Origin: a virus
Length of the DNA stretch: 30,218 nt
Direction: 5' to 3' (one strand)
IMG/VR virus record: IMGVR_UViG_3300046002_007909
Coordinates: 1 to 30,218 of that record
In this document: in pieces, positions 1 to 7,111 of the stretch
How the letters are laid out: each line of letters opens with the position of its first letter
Position numbering within the stretch: the first letter of the stretch is position 1
The notes under the pieces: model-generated
Database searches by the model: none
What the model was told of the DNA's origin: nothing
What the model saw: only the letters and a program-made list of their open reading frames with translations
Program-made: the position numbers and the translations under genes

Positions 1-369
1 AACAAGAGCAGCAGCAATGATTTCATCGTCCATTGCACGGCCTAATGCCCACATAGCAGCAACGGCATATTCACTCTCAGGACTAATTAACATTTTAATT
101 TTATCTTCGTTATCAACCAAATCGGCATATTCGTAATCGTTTAAAGTTACACGACGACGAGAATGTGGGGTATCCATCCGCGGGGTATCAGCATGACGAG
201 AAGTTTTCTTTTGAGCAACTACCGCACCGATACGATCCCAAAAAGCTGATTTAGAATTTTGTGATTCTTGGCGAACTAATGGACGTAATTTAGAACCTTT
301 TTGTTGTGATAAGTGAAATACGTTAGCAGAATACTGCTTAACAAATGCTTCTGTAATTTGAACAGACAT
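1..369 (-). CDS. Major capsid protein, N-terminal part (runs off left edge)
   Basis: This is the first 123 codons of a gene read leftward from an ATG at 369, open to the window edge. An AACAGGAG ribosome site lies just upstream. The product begins MSVQITEAFVKQYSANVFHL and continues with a basic, R/K-rich stretch (residues ~20-70) and an acidic segment around DNEDKIKMLI. This looks like the N-arm of the capsid proteins found in T7-like-headed podoviruses of the 'phage capsid protein' type, which build the icosahedral head. Position supports the call: it follows portal and scaffold genes in the usual head-gene order. The preceding 130 bases hold a promoter-like sequence, which fits a capsid gene made in excess. 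The C-terminal fold is not visible, so the family call rests on the N-terminus and context. Confidence 0.75.
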   Translation of the reverse strand, partial: MSVQITEAFVKQYSANVFHLSQQKGSKLRPLVRQESQNSKSAFWDRIGAVVAQKKTSRHADTPRMDTPHSRRRVTLNDYEYADLVDNEDKIKMLISPESEYAVAAMWALGRAMDDEIIAAALV

Positions 370-474
370 ATCTAAACTCCTGTTAAAAGTAAATGTTTCA
401 AAACTGTTTTAATAGATTGCCTATATAGGTCTATTCAAGAATATGAGATTGAATTCCCTCACATATATAAAATT

Positions 475-503
475 AGTTTATATTATAACTCAATGCGTGT
501 CAA
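475..503 (-). promoter_or_regulatory. Candidate sigma70 promoter for the capsid gene
   Basis: On the minus strand TTGACA (503-498) is followed after 17 bases by TAAACT (480-475). A second AT-rich box, TATAAT, lies within the spacer at 487-482 but is too close to this -35. The -35 overlaps the stop codon of the scaffold gene. The gap of about 130 bases before the capsid ATG is the longest in the head operon, which fits an internal promoter boosting capsid expression. It is a sequence match only. Confidence 0.45.
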
Positions 504-1375
504 CTGTATAAAACTTCATTTAGTTTTAACATTTCCTGTAATGCCTGTTTATGCCCAGGATGCTGCTTATTCATATAAGGCCCTGTGCGATCAGCATACA
601 TCGCTGAAATTTTATTACTAGCTTCTTCCTTCGTTACTCCAAAGTTTCCTGCTGATTCATGACTAAAAGAATCTTCTTTTAAACCCTTACCTATCTTATT
701 CATCAAACGAACAAATTTCACATTCGATGTTAAACCTGACTCTTTTAGTGTTTCAATCTCTTCTTGCGAAGCAAATTGTCTCAAAGCACGTTTAGCTAGA
801 TCAATTTCTTTATCAAAACCTACACCCCAATCTTTCTTTAGTGCAAACATCTCTGAATCAGCTTTCTGTTTATGTTCCTCTAATACTGCCTTCTGCGCTC
901 CCTCTACTTCTTCATGATACCAATGGAACAAGCTCTCTGCTTGCTTTGGTAATAACCCTGATTTATGAGATATTTCCTTATATTTTTTCAAAAATGTCTC
1001 ATCAACCTCTTGTCCTTCTTTTAATTTTACTTCGTACTTCTCCAAATCTGGACGACCTACTTTATTATAAAATGTATTCCAATCATCATCTGTTGCGTTT
1101 TTACCAGGCAATACAACTTTATCTTTGCCAATCATTTTCTGGGCGTTTACATATGATTTTAAAATCTCAGGATAATTGAATTTTTTATCTTTAATGAAAA
1201 GTTTTAAAGAAGGTTCACTCTTTAAACTATCATCTATCCCATCAGGAAACTCTACCTCAAGCAGAGGATTTTGTTTATCAGGAGGTGCTGTATTAGTAGT
1301 GTTTCCTCCACCCAAAGGAGGTTCATCTAAAATCATTAGTCTTAAATCAAATAACGAACGTAACCATCTAAACAT
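500..1375 (-). CDS. Capsid scaffolding (assembly) protein
   Basis: The 291-residue product is highly charged and mostly helical by composition. It has a proline/glycine-rich N-terminus (about residues 15-40), then the pattern common to phage scaffolds: EPSLKLFIKDKKFNYPEILK, a KSYVNAQKMIGKD helix, and a VLPGKNATDDDW motif followed by GRPDLEKYEVKL. The C-terminal half is coiled-coil-like. Scaffolds line the inside of the procapsid and leave on maturation. The ATG at 1375 has GAGGA about eight bases upstream and overlaps the end of the preceding gene by 8 bases, so translation is probably coupled. Its place between portal and capsid matches the T7-type order. There is no protease domain, so the scaffold probably exits intact. 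Confidence 0.75.
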   Translation of the reverse strand: MFRWLRSLFDLRLMILDEPPLGGGNTTNTAPPDKQNPLLEVEFPDGIDDSLKSEPSLKLFIKDKKFNYPEILKSYVNAQKMIGKDKVVLPGKNATDDDWNTFYNKVGRPDLEKYEVKLKEGQEVDETFLKKYKEISHKSGLLPKQAESLFHWYHEEVEGAQKAVLEEHKQKADSEMFALKKDWGVGFDKEIDLAKRALRQFASQEEIETLKESGLTSNVKFVRLMNKIGKGLKEDSFSHESAGNFGVTKEEASNKISAMYADRTGPYMNKQHPGHKQALQEMLKLNEVLYS

Positions 1376-1646
1376 AATTTATTTCCTCTTCTTCTAGTTT
1401 ATCTATAACTAATTTTAATTTTACTGGGTCTTGTTTCAACATCGTTAAAATGTAATTAACTACGTTTCTCTCGCCTTCTCTGAATATACAGTTATGTATA
1501 TCACCATCAAAAGACGTATGCATAAAGTGGCACTTCTTCATCAAATCATAAAGCACCCGTTGACCCTTCTCATTCTCAAACAATGCTTTATAGTCAGCTA
1601 CCAAATCAACTTGCTTGTATTTCTTACTGTTGTCCTTGTTGTCCAT
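1368..1646 (-). CDS. Bbp19-like small phage protein
   Basis: The 92-residue acidic protein has the pattern FENEKGQRVLYDLMKKCHF, then a variable loop, then REGERNVVNYILTML, ending in an E-rich tail. This resembles the small Bbp19 family first named in Bordetella phage BPP-1, which sits next to portal and scaffold genes in many podoviruses and is presumed to be a minor structural or assembly component; its role is not settled. It overlaps the portal gene by 23 bases and the scaffold gene by 8, showing a tightly packed, probably co-translated group. There is no signal peptide or membrane segment. Confidence 0.6.
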   Translation of the reverse strand: MDNKDNSKKYKQVDLVADYKALFENEKGQRVLYDLMKKCHFMHTSFDGDIHNCIFREGERNVVNYILTMLKQDPVKLKLVIDKLEEEEINYV

Positions 1647-3234
1647 TCATTGCCCCTGACGCTTGCTGAAGTGATTTAGTCTGATTTAAAGCACTCTGCT
1701 CAGCTTGCTGTTGTGCCATAGCCTGCTGACGCTGCTCTCGTATCTTGGCCATATCATCAGCTCTACGGAAAATTAACTGTGGCACGTTATATATGCTTGC
1801 AACATACTTTAGAATTTTATCAGCGTCAACATTATCTAAAACCGAAGGCTCAAATTGTGCTATAGGCCCCATGATACCCATTATCCTGTTCAAATTCTCT
1901 GCCTCAGAACTACGTTGTGCCCTCGCTATCATAGACGAATAATGCACCTCAAATGTCTTCCCCTGTATCTTTTCAGGCGCTGCTTTAATCTTTCCACGCC
2001 TCAACAATATCGAATAAACCCTATTCACCAATGGCTTCAACAATTCATAGTGCTGACGACCCAATATAGGCCCTAACAACCGCAACTTCTCCTCTGTCCT
2101 CTGCAAAACCTCAGTGGCCGTCATCTGCGGCCCTTCATTCAACTGCAACTGATCAATGAAAAATGCATCCCTAATTCGCTTCTGAATCAACTCAAGCAAC
2201 TGCACCCCTAAGTCAGGTCTTGCCCCAGTAATAAGCGGCTCTATCCTATCCTTAGTGCCTGCCCTATAGTAATTAGTTCCACCTGGAATCGTTCTTATTG
2301 GCAATGTTACACCATCATCAGGAACCTGCAACGGTGGGTCTGTGACCTTCTGAGCTGCCCTAATTATCGTCTGCATCATGACATTTGTCATCTTAATATC
2401 AGATAATGCTTTCATAGCCGGCGAACGACCGTATATCTCACCACTAATCTTAGTCCATCGAGGCGTGATATATGGAAACTCCTCAAACCCCGATTCCTTC
2501 AAAATAACCTTCATCCCCAACAAAATGTGAAATGAAGCAAACTTCATACCCTTAGGCCCTATCTCCTGCGCAACGTCCGCATCGCTCCTCTTAAACACCG
2601 CATGTAAAATATCAAACTCTTTATCTAGATCAGTTTGCAGCTGATGTCTCTCATGCTCCGAAAACTCAGCATCTGGGAACTCCTCAAACAACTGTCTACC
2701 TGTCAACACATACTCTCTAAATATCCCGTTAACTATACCCTTAGAACTCTCCTCAAGGTATGCTTCGTTTATAGGACGTGAATTGAAAACAACATCTAAC
2801 TCGTCGTCTTCCTCCACTCTGAGAATGGCCGTACCAAATGCACCCAAATCAAGGTACACTTCATGTATCTCCGTCTGAAAATTCGTATTATTCAAAACCT
2901 GATGAATCTGCAACGCCGTACTCTGCAACCATAGCTTAACGTCGTGATCCCCGTCCAACTCCTCGTCACCCATAGACAACTCAAACCACTGCACCGATGG
3001 ATTCGTTAACATCCCATGCAAAGCTGAAGCAAGTAACTCGTTCGAGTGTATCGCCGTAGCATCAAACACTTTGACGTTACCCTTCTTCTCTCCACCTGTA
3101 TTCCTCTGCTTAACGAATATATCGTCCTTTTTCGGAATAACGTAGTCAGCAACCTCCTGCCAGTGAGCATCCCAATTAGCTCTCGCACTCTTTAGCTTGT
3201 TATATCTTCGTACTATCGCTTCTACCTTACTCAT
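1624..3234 (-). CDS. Head-tail connector portal protein (T7 gp8-like)
   Basis: The 536-residue protein matches the head-to-tail connecting portal family of podoviruses (T7 gp8 type). It opens with a helical RRYNKLKSARANWDAHWQEV segment and a VIPKKDD motif, continues with a FDATAIHSNELLASALHGML segment near residue 65, has a long alpha/beta body, and carries a Q-rich C-terminal tail (last ~45 residues). A dodecamer of this protein would form the unique vertex through which DNA is packed and ejected and to which the tail binds. Length fits the family. It lies downstream of the large terminase and one unknown gene and upstream of the scaffold. The plus strand opposite it is rich in C, and long overlapping ORFs there are shadows. 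Confidence 0.9.
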   Translation of the reverse strand: MSKVEAIVRRYNKLKSARANWDAHWQEVADYVIPKKDDIFVKQRNTGGEKKGNVKVFDATAIHSNELLASALHGMLTNPSVQWFELSMGDEELDGDHDVKLWLQSTALQIHQVLNNTNFQTEIHEVYLDLGAFGTAILRVEEDDELDVVFNSRPINEAYLEESSKGIVNGIFREYVLTGRQLFEEFPDAEFSEHERHQLQTDLDKEFDILHAVFKRSDADVAQEIGPKGMKFASFHILLGMKVILKESGFEEFPYITPRWTKISGEIYGRSPAMKALSDIKMTNVMMQTIIRAAQKVTDPPLQVPDDGVTLPIRTIPGGTNYYRAGTKDRIEPLITGARPDLGVQLLELIQKRIRDAFFIDQLQLNEGPQMTATEVLQRTEEKLRLLGPILGRQHYELLKPLVNRVYSILLRRGKIKAAPEKIQGKTFEVHYSSMIARAQRSSEAENLNRIMGIMGPIAQFEPSVLDNVDADKILKYVASIYNVPQLIFRRADDMAKIREQRQQAMAQQQAEQSALNQTKSLQQASGAMNGQQGQQ

Positions 3235-3238
3235 TTTT

Positions 3239-3586
3239 TTACCCTATATTAAAATCAGTTGCTTGTAATTGTGATCTTCCTGGCATTGATTTTTTTGTAT
3301 CAATATCTGATTTTCTCATCTGAAACATACTCATAATTCGATCCAATGTATCCTGCCCAACAGTCTTGAAATCCTTCTCCTCTCCGTATATCTTAACCTC
3401 TCTCATACCTAACAAATCATCAGATCTAACCGTCCTCAACAAATCAAAATTCTCGTCTCTCGCTGTCGCTGATTGTAAATTAGCACCCGAAGCTAACTGT
3501 CTACCCTGATCCACAAATTGATTGTAATCATTGACATTCATGCCTGTTCTCTTCGATGTTGTGTAACTAGATGATGTCGTACTCAT
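3239..3586 (-). CDS. Hypothetical phage protein between terminase and portal
   Basis: I do not recognise this 115-residue protein. It begins with a Ser/Thr-rich tail (MSTTSSSYTTSKRTGMNV), followed by a likely helical middle with conserved-looking charged patches (ARDENFDLLRTVRSDDLLG) and MREVKIYGEEKDF, and a polar C-terminus. There is no membrane segment or signal peptide. It starts 2 bases after the terminase gene ends and stops 4 bases before the portal ATG, so it is certainly part of the head operon. Small genes in this slot often encode head-completion or packaging accessory proteins, but nothing in the sequence proves that. Another possible start is the internal Met at residue 16. Confidence 0.6.
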   Translation of the reverse strand: MSTTSSSYTTSKRTGMNVNDYNQFVDQGRQLASGANLQSATARDENFDLLRTVRSDDLLGMREVKIYGEEKDFKTVGQDTLDRIMSMFQMRKSDIDTKKSMPGRSQLQATDFNIG

Positions 3587-3588
3587 AT

Positions 3589-4899
3589 TTATACCCCGCT
3601 AAACTCGTTATATTCTCCACTCGCCATCTGTGGTAACTTCTTTCCAAAATCATTTCCATCAAAATCACTATCCCTCGTATCAAGAGCGGAATATCCGAAG
3701 CTGTCAGTCCCGTGCGATGTCCAGTTGTGAAACGGTTTATTCTTATACATCATCAACTTAGAATCCCATTCCTTCTGATAATCCTCCAACGAAGAAATAC
3801 CCCTCGCACACTTAACATCGTCTATGTAACACTTCGGTAGCAAAGATCTAATGGCCTGTATCCGATCATCCACCGCTTGCCGCTTCTGTATCTCCACCCG
3901 TAAACCTAGTTTACGCAAAAACTCCTGCCGTGTCACTCCCGTACTCAAATCCCTAGCTGCGGCATCATGTGGAACGACATGCCTACCATAAGCATAGGGC
4001 AAATCTTTCAACAACTTCACATAATGCTCTAACCCCTCGCCACTCTTCTCATAATAGTCGATATAGTGCCAATTAATCCCCACCCTTTGCCTAAACCATA
4101 TGGCCGTACTGTCTCCTATCCCCAAGTCCCAAAACGTGTCTACGGGGTACTGTGGATCGTACGGAACGCTTCTTAGTCTACTATCCCTACGAAGCTGCGC
4201 CATGATCTTCCCAAAATACACCCCTGGAGCAGCTGACGAAAAATTACAAAGCATCTCCTGCTCGTATTCATCCTCCGTCATATCTGCCCGCATTTCCTCT
4301 AATTCTGCCTTGGGAATAATCCCGCTTTCATCCGCTCGCAATATCTTCGTAAACCAACTAGGATTGGCCCTAGCTTTCTCATATCTATTGTAAAAATGGT
4401 TCTTACCCTTCGGCGTTCCTATAAAAATCGCCCAACCCTTACGGTCAGCAAGCGCAGGTCTGATTATCTCACCCCACACAATAGGATCACACTGAGCAAA
4501 CTCATCCAACACCGCCCCGTCTAGGTATATACCCCTCAAAGAGTCAGGATTATCCGAACCTAGCAGCCGATACGATATTTTATCATCCCAAGGAGGCGGT
4601 CTCTTAATCACAACCTCCAAATCCTTCTTATTAGAGTCAAAACCTGGTATATTTTTCGTGTATTCCAACAAATAATCCCACGCAATGATGCTCGCCTGCT
4701 TGTAAGTAGGAGCCATATATGCATATTTCGGGTTTTTTAAGTTATTTCGCAGCCCTTGATCAATCATCTCGTTGATACTAAATACCGTTTTAGTTCCTCG
4801 ACGATGAATCACAAGCACATTAAACCGTTTTAGGCACCCATGAGTATTGGACTGCCAGAAAATTGGCTTATAACCCGTCGATATATGCTTGACTTCCAC
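3589..4899 (-). CDS. terL: Terminase large subunit (packaging ATPase/nuclease)
   Basis: The 436-residue protein is the DNA-packaging motor: an ATPase docked on the portal and a nuclease that cuts the concatemer. ATPase landmarks are a degenerate Walker A (HRRGTKT, residues 32-38), a Walker B (GAVLDEFA, with D132 E133) and a coupling motif (GTPKG, 161-165). The RNase H-like nuclease part shows acidic residues at FWDLGIGDS (D258, D263), the VVPHDAAARD segment (D312, D317) and a late HGTDSFGY. Length is typical. The Walker A is odd: relatives usually read HRRxGKT, and here the glycine before the lysine is replaced by threonine. The gene shares its end base with the next gene's stop region, so the cluster is closely packed. 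Confidence 0.93.
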   Translation of the reverse strand: MEVKHISTGYKPIFWQSNTHGCLKRFNVLVIHRRGTKTVFSINEMIDQGLRNNLKNPKYAYMAPTYKQASIIAWDYLLEYTKNIPGFDSNKKDLEVVIKRPPPWDDKISYRLLGSDNPDSLRGIYLDGAVLDEFAQCDPIVWGEIIRPALADRKGWAIFIGTPKGKNHFYNRYEKARANPSWFTKILRADESGIIPKAELEEMRADMTEDEYEQEMLCNFSSAAPGVYFGKIMAQLRRDSRLRSVPYDPQYPVDTFWDLGIGDSTAIWFRQRVGINWHYIDYYEKSGEGLEHYVKLLKDLPYAYGRHVVPHDAAARDLSTGVTRQEFLRKLGLRVEIQKRQAVDDRIQAIRSLLPKCYIDDVKCARGISSLEDYQKEWDSKLMMYKNKPFHNWTSHGTDSFGYSALDTRDSDFDGNDFGKKLPQMASGEYNEFSGV

Positions 4900-5099
4900 T
4901 ATTTTTTCTTACTTTTTGCTTGCGTTTGCGACAATTCTTTGAGCTGCTGGGCCATCAACTTGTATGCACCCTCTAACTCAGAATACTCCCGTCGCAATTG
5001 TTGCTGCTGCTGAATCAAGGCATTGCGTTCATCTGATATATTGAGATATTTCTTCTCCAACAGAACAACCTTTTTCTCTAAATCAATCATCGGGTTCAT
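4899..5099 (-). CDS. Small coiled-coil protein between terS and terL
   Basis: From the ATG at 5099 this encodes 66 residues, nearly all heptad-like helix: LEKKVVLLEKKYLNISDERN, a Q-run (QQQQQ), then YSELEGAYKLMAQQLKEL and a basic AKSKKK end. It is predicted to be a coiled coil, which may help assemble the terminase complex; that is inference. The start is uncertain. A GTG at 5165 has an AAGGGG ribosome-site-like sequence containing a GGGTGC motif and would give 88 residues, but it overlaps terS by 83 bases. The ATGs at 5099 and 5090 overlap it by 17 and 8 bases, which is more usual. The stop meets the terL start directly. Confidence 0.6.
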   Translation of the reverse strand: MNPMIDLEKKVVLLEKKYLNISDERNALIQQQQQLRREYSELEGAYKLMAQQLKELSQTQAKSKKK

Positions 5100-5724
5100 T
5101 TTCGATTTTTCTGTGTTCAATATCTCCCACTCGTTCTTGTCGTTCAATATCCGTTCCTGTTTCACTCTGCACCCCTTGCTCTCTATTTATCCCCGTTGAT
5201 ATTATAAACTGTACTGGTGCCTGAGCATCTCCACTGTGTATGGTTCGAGAACCATATCTATAGGGATTCGACACACCTGCCAAGTATTTCAATTTCTCAA
5301 ATTTTAGCTTCTGCACCTGGACTTCGTCTCTATTTAAATCATCAGGCATTTCATTTAAATTGTTCACCATTTTCGTAAAAAACTGCTCTCCTTGCATCTC
5401 TCTCGCATCGTCGAGTTTCTGCTTTATCTCTGGATACACCTTCTGCCATCTCATGACTGTAGTAAGCTTGGGATACCCATCTAGCTTGCACACTTGAGAC
5501 AACGTTAGCCCTCTCTCAACCATCACATCACATATCGAGTCCACGATTAAGGGATGGTAACTCCTGTGAGTAGTGTCGGCACCCATTAACTCTAATAGGT
5601 TTTCCGAATGTCCTATTATTTTTCCAGTCAACATATCGTAAGCAACGATACCACCCCCAGGCATCTGCTCGTAATACGTTCGCTTTTTTAACTCTTCTGC
5701 CGCTTGCTGTGTTGTAATGCTCAT
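5083..5724 (-). CDS. terS: Terminase small subunit (Sf6-like)
   Basis: The 213-residue protein resembles Sf6-type small terminases, which recognise the packaging site and feed DNA to the large subunit. A helix-turn-helix lies around residues 65-95 (RGLTLSQVCKLDGYPKLTTV followed by MRWQKVYPEIKQKLDDAREM), then a QKLKFEKLKYLAGVSNPYRYG segment typical of the oligomerisation core, and an acidic, disordered C-terminus. It lies immediately upstream of terL, as is usual. The ATG at 5724 has AGGT seven bases before it. It is the first gene of the head operon, preceded by a 1.4-kb non-coding region that holds the likely promoter. Confidence 0.8.
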   Translation of the reverse strand: MSITTQQAAEELKKRTYYEQMPGGGIVAYDMLTGKIIGHSENLLELMGADTTHRSYHPLIVDSICDVMVERGLTLSQVCKLDGYPKLTTVMRWQKVYPEIKQKLDDAREMQGEQFFTKMVNNLNEMPDDLNRDEVQVQKLKFEKLKYLAGVSNPYRYGSRTIHSGDAQAPVQFIISTGINREQGVQSETGTDIERQERVGDIEHRKIENEPDD

Positions 5725-5782
5725 GTTTCTACCTATACTGCACCCAATTCAATTAGTCTACCATGAATTTGTCATTACTGCG

Positions 5783-5797
5783 CTATGACAGTGGAGG
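5783..5797 (+). repeat. TATGACAGTGGAGG element, copy 1
   Basis: CTATGACAGTGGAGG occurs here and, extended to TATGACAGTGGAGGGCG, at 9481 and 11063, always on the plus strand and always in non-coding DNA. This copy lies in the presumed leader of the head operon, on the strand opposite to it. A TGTCAT half-site 9 bases upstream makes a TGTCAT/ATGACA inverted pair, also seen at copy 2. The function is unknown. It could be a protein-binding site, a processing site or a replication element. Confidence 0.7.
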
Positions 5798-5814
5798 ATT
5801 CATTCAATTTATTT

Positions 5815-5844
5815 TGTTTATTTATTCTTAATCTGTTTTGTCAA
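5815..5844 (-). promoter_or_regulatory. Candidate promoter of the head operon
   Basis: On the minus strand TTGACA (5844-5839) is followed by AT-rich DNA with TAAACA/ATAAAC at the -10 distance (18/17-base spacing). This is a consensus -35 with a weak -10. It would give a leader of about 85 bases before terS. The palindrome at 5853-5878 sits just upstream and could bind a regulator. Confidence 0.4.
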
Positions 5845-5852
5845 GTAAGTTT

Positions 5853-5878
5853 ATCTTAACTTTTTTCTTTGTTAAGAT
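5853..5878. promoter_or_regulatory. ATCTTAAC/GTTAAGAT inverted repeat
   Basis: Eight-base perfect arms (5853-5860 and 5871-5878) flank a T-rich 10-base spacer directly upstream of the candidate head-operon -35. The half-site TATCTTAAC also occurs at 7050-7058 and 22592-22600, both non-coding. This suggests an operator or activator site shared by late transcription units. Confidence 0.5.
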
Positions 5879-6166
5879 TCTGTTAGTTGTGCGTTGTTTC
5901 TCGTTTTTGTTTTCGGCACACATAATGATATTGATTGCACCCGATTTAGTCTAACTTTACTGTTTCTGATAAGTTACAGTTGATCATTTATGTCAAGTAT
6001 TTTTGATTGTCTATCTCGGCTCGGGCTTCGATGACGCCTCACAAGTAAACAAGGTTCCCGTCTTGGGGGGTACCCCCTTGAAAATATCATTGCTAATACT
6101 ATAGCCAATGCTAATGCTATTGTCATTGCTATAGGCTATAGCTACATGGACTAGATGACCATTGTC

Positions 6167-6249
6167 ATGGCACTGGCAATGGCACTGGCAATGGCACTGG
6201 CACTGGTGGATGGCACTGGTGGATGGCACTGGTGGATGGCACTGGTACC
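6167..6249. repeat. Tandem repeat tract (12- and 13-base units)
   Basis: Three copies of ATGGCACTGGCA (6167-6202) are followed by three near-copies of TGGCACTGGTGGA (6211-6249, the last diverged). The reverse complement is a (GCCATT/GCCAGT) hexamer series akin to the tract at 9369-9462, which runs in the opposite orientation. An ORF encoding Cys-His-Gln repeats on the minus strand here is only a by-product of the repeat. Confidence 0.85.
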
Positions 6250-6404
6250 ATCACCAGAGGCCAGAAAACGGCTCTAGGGCCACTCCACTGCACCCCGAGC
6301 GCTGTAAGATAGGATCTAGGCACCCGATGATTTAAAATGGCCTAAAAACGCCTCAAACGATCATGCACCGCACCCATCGGATCCGGTTGCTCGGATCGGC
6401 ACCC

Positions 6405-6704
6405 CGGACATCATGGCCATGGCCCACGTTGATTTTTTGATAGCGATTGCATGCATGCGCATGTATGTTTTAAAATTATTTTTTCTGTAAAAGGTACCGG
6501 GAACCAGTGAACCGGAACCATTATACTGGTACTATATATATATCTAGTATAACATATAGCATTATAAATAATTCTTATTTATATATATTTTTTAAAACTA
6601 TGAGATATATATCAATTCAACAGTACCCCGCCGCCGATCCACGTTCCACGATCATATGTACACACACTCCTACACTCCTAAAATAGCACTATACGAGCGT
6701 CAGC
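6405..6704. other. Candidate bidirectional replication origin
   Basis: The 300 bases between the last leftward GGGTGC motif (6399) and the first rightward one (6705) hold a strongly AT-rich core (about 6520-6620, with TATATATATATC, ATAAATAATTC and TTTATATATATTTTTTAAAA). It is suited to DNA unwinding, flanked by GC-rich repeats on both sides, and free of genes. Gene direction is the same (minus) on both sides, so transcription does not explain the motif switch. No DnaA-box cluster or phage iteron set was recognised. The origin call is inference from motif polarity and base composition. Confidence 0.45.
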
Positions 6705-6753
6705 GGGTGCAATTAAATCATCGGGTACCAAGTACGGTGCCACCATCAGTACC

Positions 6754-6898
6754 GCACCGGTTTTAACGCGGATCCCTCAGTACCCACATAGCGTTATAAA
6801 ACAAATAAGATTTGTTTTCAACACAAAACGCCAAAACAATATATATTTAAAAAAATAACGCAGTGTGGGTACTGAGGGATCCGAGTCAAAACCGGTGC
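6754..6898. repeat. 44-base inverted repeat with inner hairpin
   Basis: The arms 6754-6797 and 6855-6898 match at about 40 of 44 positions. They share GCACCGGTTTT at the outer ends, a block including GGATCCCTCAGTACCCACA, and GCGTTAT at the inner ends. The 57-base loop contains AAAACAAAT/ATTTGTTTT arms around AAG. It could form a cruciform or a long RNA hairpin. Transposon-like genes and target duplications are not visible, so it may be a MITE-like remnant or a replication/packaging structure. Confidence 0.8.
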
Positions 6899-6953
6899 AA
6901 AACCGGTGCAGAACCGGGTGCAGTGTTGCAAGCATTTTTGACGGTTGATTTTT

Positions 6954-7016
6954 CAAAAACACCGAAAAATGCCTGAAAAACACCGAAAAATGCCAAAAAA
7001 CAACGAAAAAAGGCCC
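6954..7016. repeat. Three 21-base tandem repeats
   Basis: Units start at 6954, 6975 and 6996 and share the core AAAAACACCGAAAAATGCC; the third is diverged (AACAACGAAAAAAGG). They merge into the terminator stem at 7011. The A-richness on the plus strand gives T-runs on the minus strand. Confidence 0.75.
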
Positions 7017-7027
7017 AAAAAGGGCCT
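7005..7027 (-). terminator. Rho-independent terminator of the small exported-protein operon
   Basis: On the minus strand AGGCCC (7027-7022), a TTTTT loop and GGGCCT (7016-7011) form a 6-bp GC-rich stem followed by six T residues (7010-7005). It lies 85 bases beyond the stop of the 271-residue gene and closes the 9074-7112 operon. Confidence 0.8.
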
Positions 7028-7111
7028 AAGGGGTGCAGATCACTGACACTATCTTAACAAACATGGATCGGGTGCCAGATCCATGGCACCGCTTCGAGTA
7101 TTGACTTTTAA

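Larger units (their letters stand above)
5725..7111. other. Repeat-rich non-coding region (candidate control/origin region)
   Basis: No gene is supportable in these 1.4 kb. The region holds a possible promoter and palindrome for the head operon (5815-5878), one copy of the TATGACAGTGGAGG element (5783), a perfect GGGGGTACCCCC palindrome (6066-6077), short CTATAG/GCTAAT repeats (6095-6150), a 12/13-base tandem repeat tract (6167-6249), an AT-rich core (6520-6620), a 44-base inverted repeat (6754-6898), an 11-base AACCGGTGCA tandem (6889-6921), a 21-base tandem (6954-7016) and a terminator (7005-7027). Ten GGGTGC motifs lie between 5740 and 7075, and their orientation switches here. ORFs of 60-75 codons in this stretch read through simple repeats and are not credible. 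Confidence 0.8.

Noticed and set aside
6011-6229. Minus-strand 72-codon ORF with Cys-Gln-Cys-His runs
   Set aside because: Same cause: it reads through the tandem repeat at 6167-6249 and short repeats before it.
6777-6983. Minus-strand 68-codon ORF across the inverted repeat
   Set aside because: It crosses both arms and the loop of the inverted repeat and lacks a ribosome site; no protein-like pattern.
6954-7016. CRISPR array from the 21-base tandem units
   Set aside because: Units are directly adjacent with no unique spacers, and no cas genes are present.
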